Shown: one piece after another, positions 32,765 through 42,492 of the stretch
Layout of the letters: each line of letters starts with the position of its first letter
Position numbering within the stretch: position 1 is the stretch's first letter
DNA from: Actinomycetes bacterium
GTDB taxonomy: Bacteria > Actinomycetota > Acidimicrobiia > Acidimicrobiales > Poriferisodalaceae
Direction: 5' to 3'
Length of the DNA stretch: 64,000 bases
Assembly (NCBI GenBank): GCA_024228575.1
Contig: JAAETH010000149.1
Location: 1 to 64,000 of the forward strand
Made by a program: the position numbers and the translations under genes
Notes under the pieces: model-generated
What the model was told of the DNA's origin: nothing
The model's database searches: none
Seen by the model: only the letters and a program-made list of their open reading frames with translations

Positions 32765-33837
32765 GATTCCAGTCCAGGCGAGCAGCGTGTGTCGAGGCCG
32801 TCGAGCGGTCTGGTGCGGACGCACTGCTCGTCACGAACCTCACCAATGTCCGGTATCTCACCGGCCTGGTGTCCTCGGCGGCGATGTTGGTCGTCGGGCG
32901 GTCGGGCGAGTTCGTGCTTCTGACCGATGGTCGCTATCGAGAGCAGGCTCACAACTGCTCGGGAACCGATATCGAGGTGGTCGTAGGCGACAAGGATCAG
33001 CAGGGAGCAGCGATCGCCAAAATGTCATCCTCGTGGTCCGAGCTGGGCCTCGAGGCTGGCCACGTTTCGTGGGCGACACAGAGGAAATACGACAACACGA
33101 CCGCATCGCGATGTTCCTTGAAGCCCACCCTCGATGTTGTCGAGGGGCTTCGACTGGTGAAGGACGATTTGGAGATAGCCACCATCGAACGAGCGGGAGC
33201 GATAGCCGATCGCGCGCTCCTCGGTGTTGTACCGATGCTGGGTGAGGGGCCGACCGAACGCGAGTTCAAGATTGCCCTCGACAGAGCGATCATCGACTGC
33301 GGTGCCGACGACCTCTCCTTCGACACCATCGTCGCTTCAGGCCCCAACTCCGCCAGAGGTCACCACTCCGTCAGCGACAGGGTCATCGGCCCCGGCGATC
33401 TGATCGTCTTGGATTGTGGAGCGCTCGTCGATGGATACCACTCGGACATGACCCGTTCGTTCCATGTCGGAGCGCCATCGGCGGAGGTCGAGGAGATCCT
33501 CGGCCTTGCGCAGGCTGCATACGACGTCGGTGTCGGCGCCGTACGCCCAGGCGTATCGGGCGACGACGTCGACAAGGCCGCCCGATCGGTCGTCGAGGAA
33601 GTCGGCCGTGGCGACGAGTTCATCCACGGTGTCGGTCACGGGGTGGGCCTCGACATCCACGAGAACCCGTTCATGCGCGGCTCGGGTGAACCACTGGTTG
33701 TCGGGCAGGTCGTCACCGTGGAACCCGGCGTGTACCGTTCTGGGGTCGGCGGCGCACGTGTCGAGGACACCGTGGTCGTCACCGAACACGGGTGCCGTCG
33801 TCTCACCACATTTTCGAAGGACCCAATCGTGGGCTAA
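32761..33837 (+). CDS. pepP: Xaa-Pro aminopeptidase / M24B metallopeptidase
   Basis: The 358-residue enzyme removes N-terminal residues ahead of proline. It has a creatinase-like N-terminal domain ([18 protein letters not shown]) and the pita-bread domain with dinuclear metal ligands: Asp pair in [17 protein letters not shown], His in [13 protein letters not shown], Glu in VTVEPGVY and Glu in [10 protein letters not shown]. It sits between aroB and efp as in many actinobacteria and Firmicutes. The GTG start overlaps the aroB stop. Confidence 0.9.
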   Translation: MRFQSRRAACVEAVERSGADALLVTNLTNVRYLTGLVSSAAMLVVGRSGEFVLLTDGRYREQAHNCSGTDIEVVVGDKDQQGAAIAKMSSSWSELGLEAGHVSWATQRKYDNTTASRCSLKPTLDVVEGLRLVKDDLEIATIERAGAIADRALLGVVPMLGEGPTEREFKIALDRAIIDCGADDLSFDTIVASGPNSARGHHSVSDRVIGPGDLIVLDCGALVDGYHSDMTRSFHVGAPSAEVEEILGLAQAAYDVGVGAVRPGVSGDDVDKAARSVVEEVGRGDEFIHGVGHGVGLDIHENPFMRGSGEPLVVGQVVTVEPGVYRSGVGGARVEDTVVVTEHGCRRLTTFSKDPIVG

Positions 33838-33866
33838 CGCCCTGGGCGCCAACGACGAGGAGCATC

Positions 33867-34433
33867 ATGGCCCAGATCTCGACATCTGATTTCAAGACCG
33901 GCATGACGGTCGATCTGCCTGAAGGGCTGTTCCAGATCTCTGACTTCCAGCACGTCAAGCCGGGCAAGGGTGGTGCCTTCGTGCGAACCACCCTGAAGAA
34001 TGTGCGCACGGGTGCTGTTCTCGACCGGACCTTTCGTGCCGGCGAGAAGATGGAGCGTGCCGTCATCGACAAGCGCGACATGCAGTACCTCTACAACGAC
34101 GGCCACAACTATGTGTTCATGAACACCGACACCTACGAGCAGCTCGAGGTGGCACCCGACACGCTCGGCGACACCATCAACTTCTTGATCGAGTCGAACA
34201 ACGTCAACCTCTTGATGTACGGCGACGAGATCATCGGTGTCGATCTGCCGGCGTCGGTCGTGATGGAGATCACCGAAACCGAGCCCGGAATCCAGGGTGA
34301 TCGCGTTTCGGGTGCTCGAAAGCCGGCAACCGTCCAGACCGGCCTCGTCGTGCAGGTGCCACTGTTCGTCGAGCAGGGCGAGAAGATCAAGGTCGACACC
34401 AGGTCGGGCGACTACCTCGAGCGGGCCAATTGA
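33867..34433 (+). CDS. efp: Translation elongation factor P
   Basis: EF-P relieves ribosomes stalled at polyproline. The 188-residue length is exact for the family. Domain I has VKPGKGGAFVRTTLKNVRTG with the loop Lys region, domain II DKRDMQYLYNDGHNYVFMNTDTYEQ, and domain III VVMEITETEPGIQGDRVSGARKPATVQTGLVVQVPLF in pieces matching the signature. ATG 33867 has GAGGAGC upstream. nusB starts at a TTG overlapping the stop. Confidence 0.95.
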   Translation: MAQISTSDFKTGMTVDLPEGLFQISDFQHVKPGKGGAFVRTTLKNVRTGAVLDRTFRAGEKMERAVIDKRDMQYLYNDGHNYVFMNTDTYEQLEVAPDTLGDTINFLIESNNVNLLMYGDEIIGVDLPASVVMEITETEPGIQGDRVSGARKPATVQTGLVVQVPLFVEQGEKIKVDTRSGDYLERAN

Positions 34434-34876
34434 AGGATCGAGCCGACGAAGCTGCCGATCCGTTCGGCCCCGAAGACGTCCCCACCCAGCGGCGCGATGC
34501 CAGGGAGCGCACAATCGAGGTGTTCTACGAAGCCGAGATGAAGGGCATCACGGCCGCCGAGGTGGTAGAGGAGATGACACTCGAGCCAGATCCTCTCGTC
34601 GTCGAGTTGATCGCAGGCATCGAAACCCACCAAACCGAACTCGACGAACACATCTCGGTGTCGCTGGACCCATCGTGGAGCCTGGCTCGGGTGTCGGTGC
34701 TCGACCGTCTGGTCATGCGTCTCGGCACCTACGAACTGATCCACCGCCCGAAGGTGCCGACCGCAGCGGCTCTGAACGAGGCCGTCGAGCTGGCGAAACT
34801 GTGGAGTGGTCCCGAGGCAGGGCGTTTCGTCAATGGTGTGCTCTCTTCGGTCGCCAAGTCGGTCCGCGAGTCGTAG
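34430..34876 (+). CDS. nusB: Transcription antitermination factor NusB
   Basis: NusB binds boxA RNA with NusE to keep RNA polymerase going through rRNA genes. The 148-residue all-helical protein has RRDARERTIEVFYEAE at the start and the C-terminal family region RLGTYELIHRPKVPTAAALNEAVELAKLWSG and FVNGVLSSVAK in pieces. The TTG start overlaps the efp stop (TTGA), the usual efp-nusB coupling. Confidence 0.92.
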   Translation: MKDRADEAADPFGPEDVPTQRRDARERTIEVFYEAEMKGITAAEVVEEMTLEPDPLVVELIAGIETHQTELDEHISVSLDPSWSLARVSVLDRLVMRLGTYELIHRPKVPTAAALNEAVELAKLWSGPEAGRFVNGVLSSVAKSVRES

Positions 34877-34916
34877 ATCGACAACACGTTCCACCGGGAG
34901 ATGAGCCCCGGGTCGC

Positions 34917-34956
34917 AACACCCTTGGCTCGGATTACCCGCGGTGCGAGGGGTGTT
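34917..34956. terminator. Stem-loop downstream of nusB
   Basis: AACACCC (34917-34923) pairs with GGGTGTT (34950-34956), with an inner CTCG/CGAG helix. It lies 40 bases after nusB and before the pyr promoter region. There is no U-run, so termination of the efp-nusB transcript is plausible but not certain. Confidence 0.4.
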
Positions 34957-35047
34957 GGTGTCGGCGTGTCCCCGTGCGACGGGCGGTTCGCGAAAAGATT
35001 CCCTTCATCCATTCCGGTTTGAGGCGCGCGCCACTCTTTCGCTCGGC

Positions 35048-35053
35048 TAGGGT
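35048..35053 (+). promoter_or_regulatory. Candidate -10 (TAGGGT) of the pyr operon
   Basis: TAGGGT lies 17 bases before the PyrR-binding stem and would start transcription near 35060. This gives a leader of about 50 bases that contains the complete binding loop. No convincing -35 box is seen. Confidence 0.35.
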
Positions 35054-35070
35054 GCACGCCTGACCGTGAA

Positions 35071-35100
35071 GTGGGTCCGAGAGGCCCGAACGGACAGAAA
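35071..35100 (+). promoter_or_regulatory. PyrR-binding RNA loop in the pyr leader
   Basis: GTCCG (35075-35079) pairs with CGGAC (35091-35095) around a purine-rich AGAGGCCCGAA loop. This resembles the UCCxGAGAGG core of known PyrR-binding loops. It ends just before the AGAAAGGA ribosome-binding site of pyrR, so UMP/UTP-bound PyrR could hide that site, the mode known for mycobacterial PyrR. Confidence 0.7.
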
Positions 35101-35109
35101 GGACATCGC

Positions 35110-35703
35110 GTGGCAGAACGCGAACGGAAGATCGCACGCCCCTACGGGGGCGTTTTTGTTGCCCGGACTCAGGTACTCGATTCGAGCCAAGTCGGCCGGG
35201 CAATGACCCGGATCGCCCACGAGGTGGTCGAACGCAACCACGGCATCGAAGACGTGATCCTGATCGGATTGCAGACGGGCGGGGTTGCGCTGGCCGATCG
35301 CATCGCCGAGGAACTCAAGCGCATCGAGAACGCAGACGTGGCCGTCGGATCGCTCGATGTGGCGTTGTACCGCGACGACATCGGGCTGCGCCCGGTGCTG
35401 CCAGAGGCGGTGACAAACATCCCCGGCGATATCACCGACAAGATCGTGGTGCTCGTCGACGATGTGCTCTACACGGGCCGAACCATCAGGGCCGCCCTCG
35501 ACGCACTCAACGACTTCGGCCGCCCTCGAGCCGTTCAGTTGGCTGTGATGGTTGATCGAGGTCACCGGGAGCTACCGATCAGGCCTGACTATGTGGGCAA
35601 GAATCTGCCCACCCGCCGCGACGAGTTGGTGAACGTCACCGTCGACGGAGTCGAGCTCGGCGAGATGTTCAAGGACCATCTCGATGAAGGAGCTGACCAA
35701 TGA
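35110..35703 (+). CDS. pyrR: PyrR bifunctional regulator / uracil phosphoribosyltransferase
   Basis: PyrR senses uridine nucleotides and represses the pyr operon through mRNA binding, and it has some uracil PRTase activity. The 197-residue product has [33 protein letters not shown], the PRPP loop [20 protein letters not shown] and [21 protein letters not shown] in pieces. GTG 35110, 7 bases after AGAAAGGA, is the only good start. No in-frame start lies between it and the conserved domain, so the first ~15 codons ([16 protein letters not shown]) span a terminator-like hairpin. It overlaps pyrB in ATGA. Confidence 0.92.
   Translation: MAERERKIARPYGGVFVARTQVLDSSQVGRAMTRIAHEVVERNHGIEDVILIGLQTGGVALADRIAEELKRIENADVAVGSLDVALYRDDIGLRPVLPEAVTNIPGDITDKIVVLVDDVLYTGRTIRAALDALNDFGRPRAVQLAVMVDRGHRELPIRPDYVGKNLPTRRDELVNVTVDGVELGEMFKDHLDEGADQ
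35136..35160 (+). terminator. Intrinsic terminator hairpin inside the first codons of pyrR
   Basis: ACGCCCC (35136-35142) pairs perfectly with GGGGCGT (35047-type position 35147-35153) around a UACG tetraloop, followed at once by TTTTTGTT. It lies nine codons into pyrR. Translating ribosomes would melt it, so it should act only when translation start is blocked. Confidence 0.7.
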
Positions 35704-36677
35704 GCGCCGACTTTGGTCGACATCTGCTGGCGCTGAACGAGATCGGTGTCGACGGCATCAAGGAGATCCTGTCGATGACCGACCGTTTCGTCGAGATCAA
35801 CGAACGACCGATACCCAAGGTGCCGGCGTTGCGTGGCAAGACGGTCTGCACGATGTTTTTTGAGGACTCGACCCGAACCAAGCTCAGCTTCGAGGCTGCG
35901 GCGAAAAGGTTGTCGGCCGACACGATGTCGATGTCGGTCAGCTCCTCCTCGGTCAAGAAGGGCGAGTCGGTCAGGGACACCATCGAGACCATCCAGGCCA
36001 TGGGTATCGATGCCTTCGTCGTTCGCCACAAGAGCTCGGGTGTGCCATGGCAGATCGCCAACTGGGTCGACGACCATGTGTCGATTCTGAATGGTGGTGA
36101 TGGCTGGCACTCGCACCCGACTCAGGGCCTGCTCGACTCGTACACCCTGTGCCAGGCACGCGACGGCGAGGCGGGCGAAAACCCCTCGCTCGATGGAGTA
36201 CATGTCGGCCTCATCGGCGACATCAAACATTCTCGTGTCGCCCGCAGCGACGTCGAGGCCTTCACTGCGCTCGGCGCAAAGGTGACGCTCATCGGCCCGC
36301 CCACCCTGATGCCTCCGAGTGTTGTGGGTTGGTCGATGGACGGCTCGACGGTCGACATCAGCCACGACCTCGACTCGCTCCTTCCAGAACTCGATGTGGT
36401 CGCCTTGTTGCGAATTCAACGCGAACGTATGGGTCAGGCCCTCATTCCGTCGATCGGCGAGTACGTGGAGACGTTCGGTCTCAATCGCAACCGAATGTCG
36501 CTTGTCAGGCCCGACGCAATCATCACCCACCCGGGACCGATGAATCGTGGTGTTGAAGTCTCGGTCGATGTGCTCGACGGTCATCCGGGGACGGTTGTGC
36601 TTCGACAGGTCACGAATGGAGTGGCGGTGCGTATGGCCGTGCTCTTCCTACTTCTCGGATCGGGGGTCGTCTCATGA
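35700..36677 (+). CDS. pyrB: Aspartate carbamoyltransferase catalytic subunit
   Basis: PyrB joins carbamoyl phosphate and aspartate. The 325-residue protein has the carbamoyl-phosphate loop [40 protein letters not shown], and a late [11 protein letters not shown]. The [16 protein letters not shown] segment is also standard. No regulatory pyrI is present; the adjacent PyrC homologue is the likely partner. It overlaps the genes on both sides by four bases. Confidence 0.95.
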   Translation: MSADFGRHLLALNEIGVDGIKEILSMTDRFVEINERPIPKVPALRGKTVCTMFFEDSTRTKLSFEAAAKRLSADTMSMSVSSSSVKKGESVRDTIETIQAMGIDAFVVRHKSSGVPWQIANWVDDHVSILNGGDGWHSHPTQGLLDSYTLCQARDGEAGENPSLDGVHVGLIGDIKHSRVARSDVEAFTALGAKVTLIGPPTLMPPSVVGWSMDGSTVDISHDLDSLLPELDVVALLRIQRERMGQALIPSIGEYVETFGLNRNRMSLVRPDAIITHPGPMNRGVEVSVDVLDGHPGTVVLRQVTNGVAVRMAVLFLLLGSGVVS

Positions 36678-38008
36678 GCCGCACCGAGGAGGCCACAGGG
36701 ATCGACAGGTTGGCGAACCCTGGGGACTCGCGCGTTCTGATCGTGAACGGCGACATAGTCGATCCGAACGACCGGCGCCGGGCCGACATCGCAGTCTCCG
36801 GAGGCCTCGTTGTCGAGGTCGGAGAGAACCTCGATACCGAAGGTGCGGAACACGTCATCGATGCAGCGGGCTGTGTTGTCTCGACGGGCTTCGTCGATCT
36901 GCGCACCTGCGTTGGCGAACCCGGAGACGAACAGATCGAGACGGTCGAGTCGGCCGGGAGGGGAGCTGTGCTCGGTGGGTTCACGACCGTGCTGGCGATG
37001 CCATCGACTACTCCGACCATCGACAACGCCAGCAGTGTCCGCGACATGTTGCGTCTCGCCGAGCGCTCGTTGTGCCGGATCCGACCGGTCGGCGCGGTGA
37101 CCAAGGGACGAAACGGCAATGAGCTAGCCGAGATGGCCGAGATGGCCGGCTTGGGCGTGACGATGTTCTGCGACGACGAGGTGACCATCGCCGACAGCGG
37201 TGTGCTCCGCCGCGCGATGGAGTACGCCGGAGGCATCGGGGCGACGTTGGCCCAGCACTGTGTCGACCCGTCGCTCGCCGCTGGTGCGATCATGCACGAG
37301 GGTGAATGGTCATCGCGGCTCGGCATGCAGGGTTCGCCGGCAGCGGCCGAGGAGATCGCGATCGTGCGCGATCTCACCCTCGCCCGCTTGACCGGAACGT
37401 CCTTGCACATCCAACACGTATCCACCGCCGGCGGAGTCGAGGCGATCCGTCGGGCGAAGGCCGACGGCCTCGAAGTGACCTGCCATGTGGCGCCGTATCA
37501 CTTCACCTCGACCGATGCCGATTGTGCGTCGTTCGACCCGTCGTTCAGGGTCGAACCACCCCTGCGCTCGGCCGCGGATGTGGCAGCGGTCAAGGCTGGA
37601 CTCGCGGACGGGACGATCGATGCGATTGCCTCTGACCATACGCCGCGAGCTCCCGAGGACAAGGAGGCTCCATTCGATCAGGCACCTCCCGGAATGCTCG
37701 GTTTGGAGACGACGTTGGCGCTGGCGGTCACTGAACTGGACATGTCGATCGAACAGATCGTCGAGAAGCTCAGCTGGCGGCCTGCGCAGATCGCACGACT
37801 CGGAGATGTTCACAGTGGAGTTGTCGCGGCGGGCCGGGTGGCGGACCTGGTGGTCATCGACGTCGATCACGAGTGGACGATCAGTGGAGCGGCGATGGCC
37901 TCGAACAGCAGGAATTGCCCGTACGACGGACGTACGGTCAAGGGTCGAGTCCGTCACACCCTCGTGGGCGGCAAGCTCGTCGTGGCCGACCAGCAGGTCG
38001 TCGGATGA
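36674..38008 (+). CDS. pyrC: Dihydroorotase homologue lacking the HxH metal motif (PyrC'-like)
   Basis: The 444-residue protein has the full type I dihydroorotase fold and place in the operon. The DxHxHxREPG motif reads DLRTCVGEPG (75-84): both metal His and the substrate Arg are gone. The other ligands remain: Asp167/168 (FCDDEV), His195 (AQHCVD), His248 (LHIQHVST) and Asp321 (ASDHTP). Similar inactive PyrC' proteins in Pseudomonas only support the PyrB structure. This may be the same, with the true enzyme elsewhere, or it may use the new Cys79 as a ligand. It overlaps pyrB and carA by four bases each. Confidence 0.88.
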   Translation: MSRTEEATGIDRLANPGDSRVLIVNGDIVDPNDRRRADIAVSGGLVVEVGENLDTEGAEHVIDAAGCVVSTGFVDLRTCVGEPGDEQIETVESAGRGAVLGGFTTVLAMPSTTPTIDNASSVRDMLRLAERSLCRIRPVGAVTKGRNGNELAEMAEMAGLGVTMFCDDEVTIADSGVLRRAMEYAGGIGATLAQHCVDPSLAAGAIMHEGEWSSRLGMQGSPAAAEEIAIVRDLTLARLTGTSLHIQHVSTAGGVEAIRRAKADGLEVTCHVAPYHFTSTDADCASFDPSFRVEPPLRSAADVAAVKAGLADGTIDAIASDHTPRAPEDKEAPFDQAPPGMLGLETTLALAVTELDMSIEQIVEKLSWRPAQIARLGDVHSGVVAAGRVADLVVIDVDHEWTISGAAMASNSRNCPYDGRTVKGRVRHTLVGGKLVVADQQVVG

Positions 38009-39135
38009 GCACACCAGACTCCAAAGGGAGTTACCTGCACGACCTCATCGAATCTCGATTGGTGCTGGCAGATGGTTCGGTCTTCGAGGGCGATGCCCTC
38101 GGTGCGCCAGCCGTTGCCGCATCTGGTGAGGTGGTGTTCAACACCGTCCTGTCGGGGTACCAGGAGGTGATCACCGACCCGTCCTATGCGGGCCAGATGA
38201 TCACCTTCACCTACCCACACATCGGCAACTACGGCACGGCGGCTATCGACGACGAGGCGCAAGAGCCGTTCTGTCGAGGTGTCATCATCCGCGAAATGGC
38301 CAGGCGTCGATCGAGTTGGCGCAGCGAGGATCACCTCGACACGTTCCTGCGCCGTCATGGGGTGCCCGCAATCGCGGGAATCGATACCCGTCGCCTCACC
38401 CGCCACATCCGCGACCGGGGAGCGATGCCCGGCGCTTTCGGCACCGCCGACTTCGACACCCTTCTCTCCGCCGCCAACAACGAGAAAGGAACTGCGGGTG
38501 TCGACCTGGTCAGCGTCGTCACGACCGACGAGATCTACACGGTTGGCTCGGGTCCTCGCACCGTCGTCTGCTACGACCTCGGGGTCAAGGCGACAATGCT
38601 TCGCTCCCTCGGCGAGATCGCCACGGTCACGGTCGTGCCAGCGGACACTCCTGCCGAGGACATCATGGTGATGGACCCCGACGGTGTGTTCTTGTCGAAT
38701 GGACCCGGCGACCCAGAACAAGCCGGTGCCATCGTAGGGGAACTGCCTAAGCTCATCGGGATGGTGCCGATCTTTGGTATCTGCCTGGGGCATCAGGTGT
38801 TGTCTCTGGCCCTCGGAGGTCGGACCTACAAGATGAAGTTCGGACATCACGGTGGAAATGTGCCCGTCCGAGATGCCCGAACCGGCAAGGTCGAGATCAC
38901 CAGCCAGAATCACAACTTTGCAGTCGAATCCGGTTCGGTGCCCGGTGTGACCGAAACCCACGTGTGTCTGAACGACGGTGCCCTCGAGGGTCTCGTCGTG
39001 AACGATGCTCCTGCGTTCAGTGTTCAGTATCACCCCGAGGCTGGTCCCGGCCCACACGACAGTCGCTATCTGTTCGACGAGTTTGCCGAACTGATGGATT
39101 CCAACAAATCCCTCGACCGAAATGGAGCGAGCTGA
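38005..39135 (+). CDS. carA: Carbamoyl-phosphate synthase small (glutaminase) subunit
   Basis: CarA supplies ammonia from glutamine to CarB. The 376-residue product has the N-terminal domain ([46 protein letters not shown]) and the class I amidotransferase domain with the nucleophile Cys in [24 protein letters not shown] and the His-Glu pair in [16 protein letters not shown] 38005 overlaps the pyrC-like stop, and carB overlaps by one base. Confidence 0.95.
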   Translation: MSTPDSKGSYLHDLIESRLVLADGSVFEGDALGAPAVAASGEVVFNTVLSGYQEVITDPSYAGQMITFTYPHIGNYGTAAIDDEAQEPFCRGVIIREMARRRSSWRSEDHLDTFLRRHGVPAIAGIDTRRLTRHIRDRGAMPGAFGTADFDTLLSAANNEKGTAGVDLVSVVTTDEIYTVGSGPRTVVCYDLGVKATMLRSLGEIATVTVVPADTPAEDIMVMDPDGVFLSNGPGDPEQAGAIVGELPKLIGMVPIFGICLGHQVLSLALGGRTYKMKFGHHGGNVPVRDARTGKVEITSQNHNFAVESGSVPGVTETHVCLNDGALEGLVVNDAPAFSVQYHPEAGPGPHDSRYLFDEFAELMDSNKSLDRNGAS

Positions 39136-42100
39136 TGCCCCGCCGCGACGACATCGAGTCGATCCTGATCATCGGTTCGGGTCCGATCGTCATCGGCCAG
39201 GCATGCGAGTTCGACTATTCGGGCACGCAGGCGTGCAGGGTTCTCAGGGAGGAGGGTTACCGAATCGTTCTCGCCAACTCGAACCCGGCGACGATCATGA
39301 CCGACCCCGGCTTTGCCGACGCCACATATGTCGAGCCACTCGACGCCGAGGTCATCACCCGCATCATCGAGAAAGAACGGCCAGATGCCGTCCTGGCGAC
39401 GTTGGGCGGCCAGACGGCCTTGAACCTGGCGATGGAACTCGAGGCCGCGGGTGTATTCGAGCGCTACGGCGTCGAGATGATCGGTGCGTCGAAGGAGGCC
39501 ATCGAGACCGCAGAAGATCGCGAGAACTTCAAGGCCGCGATGACCGAGATCGGCCTGAACTCGGCCCGATCTGCCATCGCTCACGACATGGAGCAGGCGC
39601 GCGAAGCCATGACAGAGATCGGCTTGCCGATCATCATCCGACCCGCGTACATCTTGGGTGGCAAGGGCACCGGCTTCGCCTCGACCCCTGACGAGTTCGA
39701 AGAGGTTGCTGCTCGAGGTCTCGAGGCCAGTCCGATCAGCGAGATCCTGATCGAGCAGTCGATCAAGGGCTGGAAGGAATTCGAGCTCGAGGTCATGCGC
39801 GACCACGCTGACAACTGTGTGATCATCTGCTCGATCGAGAACCTGGACCCGATGGGTGTTCACACCGGCGACTCGATCACCGTCGCCCCGGCTCAGACCC
39901 TCTCCGATGTCGAGTATCAGGAGATGCGCGACGCAGCCTTCGCGTGCATCCGCCGGGTCGGCGTCGAGACGGGTGGATCGAACGTCCAGTTTGCTGTGAA
40001 CCCTGAGACCGGCGAACAGATCGTCATCGAGATGAACCCCCGAGTGTCACGGAGCTCGGCACTCGCCTCGAAGGCAACGGGTTTTCCGATCGCAAAGATC
40101 GCGGCCCGGCTGGCCGTCGGCTACACACTCGACGAGATCACAAACGACATCACCGAGAAGACCCCGGCCAGCTTCGAGCCGAGCATCGACTATGTGGTGA
40201 CGAAGATCCCGCGCTGGGCATTCGAGAAGCTGCCGGGAGCATCGGGTGTGCTCGGACCCCAGATGCAGTCGGTCGGTGAGGCGATGTCGATCGGCAGGAC
40301 CTTCCCCGAGAGCCTTCAGAAGGGCATCCGGTCCCTCGAACAGGGGCGGTTCGGGCTCAACGGTGATCCCGGCGAGGACAACTACGCAGAGCTGAGCGAT
40401 GAGGAGTTGTTGACCCGAGCGTGTATTCCGACACCCGATCGCATCTTCGAGCTCGAGGTCCTGTTGCGGCGTGGGACCTCGATCGACGACGTCTATGCGG
40501 CGACCGGAGTCGATCCATGGTTCCTCGACCAGATGCTGATGATCGCCGAGGAGCGCGCTGCCATCGTCGAGGCCGGTTTCGACGGCATGAATCGTCGGGC
40601 CTGGCGCAGGGCGAAACGGTTGGGTTTCTCCGATGTGCAGCTGGGGTACCTGCTCGGTGTCTCTGAGTCCGAGGTCAGAGATGCCCGGCTCGCCGCAGGT
40701 GTGAAGGCGACCTTCAAGACCGTCGATACCTGCGCTGCAGAGTTCGACGCCCTGACGCCATATCACTACTCGACCTACGAGGACGAGGACGAGGTGCGCC
40801 CGGGGTCCAAGCCTCGCGTACTGATCCTGGGTTCGGGCCCGAACCGTATCGGGCAGGGAATCGAGTTCGATTACTGCTGCGTGCACGCCAGCTTCACCCT
40901 GGCTGAAGCCGGGTACGAGACCGTCATGGTCAACTGCAACCCAGAGACCGTCTCGACCGACTACGACACCAGCGATCGCCTGTACTTCGAGCCGCTCACC
41001 CATGAGGACGTTCTCAACATCATCGATGCCGAAGACCCGGTGGGCATCGTCGTGTCGCTGGGTGGTCAGACGCCGCTGAAGCTGGCGAACGTTCTTCCGA
41101 AGGACCTGATCCTGGGAACGTCGCCGGAGTCGATCGACTTGGCCGAGGATCGTGAACGATGGAACTCACTTTGTGCCCACCTCGAGATACCCCAACCTCC
41201 GGGCGGCACCGCGGTGACGGTCGAGGAGGCACTCGCGATCTGTGATCGTGTTGGGTATCCGGCGTTGGTCAGGCCGAGTTATGTCCTCGGCGGAAGGGCG
41301 ATGAGTATCGTCTACGACGACGACAAGTTGTGCGGTGCCATGGAGCAGCTGGCGGGGTTTGGTGCATTGGGTCGTGAGGGTGGGTTGTCGGCCGACAGGC
41401 CGGTGCTGATCGACCGGTTCCTCGAAGATGCCACCGAGGTCGACGTCGACTCGATTCGCGACCACACCGGTGACTGGGTGCTCGGTGGCATCATGGAGCA
41501 CGTCGAGGAGGCCGGCATTCACAGCGGCGACTCAGCCTGTGCGATACCGCCCCAAACCCTGACCGAGCAGACCATCGAGGTCATCGAGGACTATGCACAC
41601 AAGCTCGCAGAACGGCTCGGGGTCGTCGGTCTCCTGAACGTCCAATTTGCTGTCAAGCAGGGTCAGGTGTTCGTCATCGAGGCCAATCCGCGGGCTAGCC
41701 GAACCGTTCCTTTTGTGGCCAAGGCCACCGGAGTCCAGCTGGCAAAGGTAGCGGCGCGGGTCATGGCGGGCGCAACCCTGGCCGAGTTGCGTGAAGAGGG
41801 AGTATTGACGGCCGCGGCAGGTGAGGGTCACGTCGCGGTCAAGGAGGCTGTGCTTCCCTTCACCCGCTTCCCCGATGTCGACACTGTGCTTGGACCTGAG
41901 ATGCGTTCGACCGGCGAGGTCATGGGAATCGATGCCAGCTTCGGACTCGCGTTTTCGAAAGCGCAACTGGCGGCCGGCGATGCATTGCCGACAAAGGGCA
42001 CGGTGTTCTTCTCGCTGGCCGACCGCGACAAGGAGACCGGCCTGGCGGCCGCTCATCTGCTGGTCGATCTCGGCTTCGCCATCGTCGCAACCGCCGGCAC

Positions 42101-42413
42101 GACCGAGTTCCTCGTTCACAATGGGGTCGAGGTCTCGGACACGGTCGCGAAGATCACAGCCGAGGGCGTTACGACCGAGGGCATCGATGCCGTCGATCTG
42201 ATCGAGCAAGGAAAGGTCCAGCTGGTGGTCAACACCCCGCGGGGCCGGGGCACCAGAGCCGATGGTTATCGAATCCGCACGGCGGCGACCGTTGCCGGTG
42301 TGCCATGTCTCACCACGGTCTCGGCTGCGAAGGCTGCCGCGCTCGGCATGCACGAGCGTCGCAACAGCGAGCTGACCGTCACGAGCCTTCAGGAGTTCCA
42401 TGTCAAGGCGTGA
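39135..42413 (+). CDS. carB: Carbamoyl-phosphate synthase large subunit
   Basis: CarB makes carbamoyl phosphate for both pyrimidines and arginine. At 1092 residues it is full length, with two ATP-grasp halves: [22 protein letters not shown] in the first and [22 protein letters not shown] in the second, then a C-terminal MGS-type allosteric domain ([20 protein letters not shown]) that binds UMP or ornithine in other species. Its stop is followed within one base by a repeated two-hairpin element. Confidence 0.96.
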   Translation: MPRRDDIESILIIGSGPIVIGQACEFDYSGTQACRVLREEGYRIVLANSNPATIMTDPGFADATYVEPLDAEVITRIIEKERPDAVLATLGGQTALNLAMELEAAGVFERYGVEMIGASKEAIETAEDRENFKAAMTEIGLNSARSAIAHDMEQAREAMTEIGLPIIIRPAYILGGKGTGFASTPDEFEEVAARGLEASPISEILIEQSIKGWKEFELEVMRDHADNCVIICSIENLDPMGVHTGDSITVAPAQTLSDVEYQEMRDAAFACIRRVGVETGGSNVQFAVNPETGEQIVIEMNPRVSRSSALASKATGFPIAKIAARLAVGYTLDEITNDITEKTPASFEPSIDYVVTKIPRWAFEKLPGASGVLGPQMQSVGEAMSIGRTFPESLQKGIRSLEQGRFGLNGDPGEDNYAELSDEELLTRACIPTPDRIFELEVLLRRGTSIDDVYAATGVDPWFLDQMLMIAEERAAIVEAGFDGMNRRAWRRAKRLGFSDVQLGYLLGVSESEVRDARLAAGVKATFKTVDTCAAEFDALTPYHYSTYEDEDEVRPGSKPRVLILGSGPNRIGQGIEFDYCCVHASFTLAEAGYETVMVNCNPETVSTDYDTSDRLYFEPLTHEDVLNIIDAEDPVGIVVSLGGQTPLKLANVLPKDLILGTSPESIDLAEDRERWNSLCAHLEIPQPPGGTAVTVEEALAICDRVGYPALVRPSYVLGGRAMSIVYDDDKLCGAMEQLAGFGALGREGGLSADRPVLIDRFLEDATEVDVDSIRDHTGDWVLGGIMEHVEEAGIHSGDSACAIPPQTLTEQTIEVIEDYAHKLAERLGVVGLLNVQFAVKQGQVFVIEANPRASRTVPFVAKATGVQLAKVAARVMAGATLAELREEGVLTAAAGEGHVAVKEAVLPFTRFPDVDTVLGPEMRSTGEVMGIDASFGLAFSKAQLAAGDALPTKGTVFFSLADRDKETGLAAAHLLVDLGFAIVATAGTTEFLVHNGVEVSDTVAKITAEGVTTEGIDAVDLIEQGKVQLVVNTPRGRGTRADGYRIRTAATVAGVPCLTTVSAAKAAALGMHERRNSELTVTSLQEFHVKA

Positions 42414-42457
42414 GGCCTTCGGCCGAGGACACCCTTCGCCCTCGGCGAAACGTTCGC
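42414..42457. repeat. Two-hairpin intergenic repeat, copy 1 (after carB)
   Basis: This 44-base element starts right after the carB stop. It contains GGCC-TTC-GGCC and TTCGCC-CTC-GGCGAA stem-loops. A second copy at 44301-44344 aligns without gaps at 36 of 44 positions. Confidence 0.65.
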
Positions 42458-42492
42458 GTCGACGCGGGAGTGGCACTGGCTCCGGTGTCGAC

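Noticed and set aside
42400-42492. N-terminal 31-residue extension of PyrD from ATG 42400
   Set aside because: The residues are Arg/Ser/Gly-rich and unlike PyrD, and the DNA is the intergenic repeat, so ATG 42493 is a better start.
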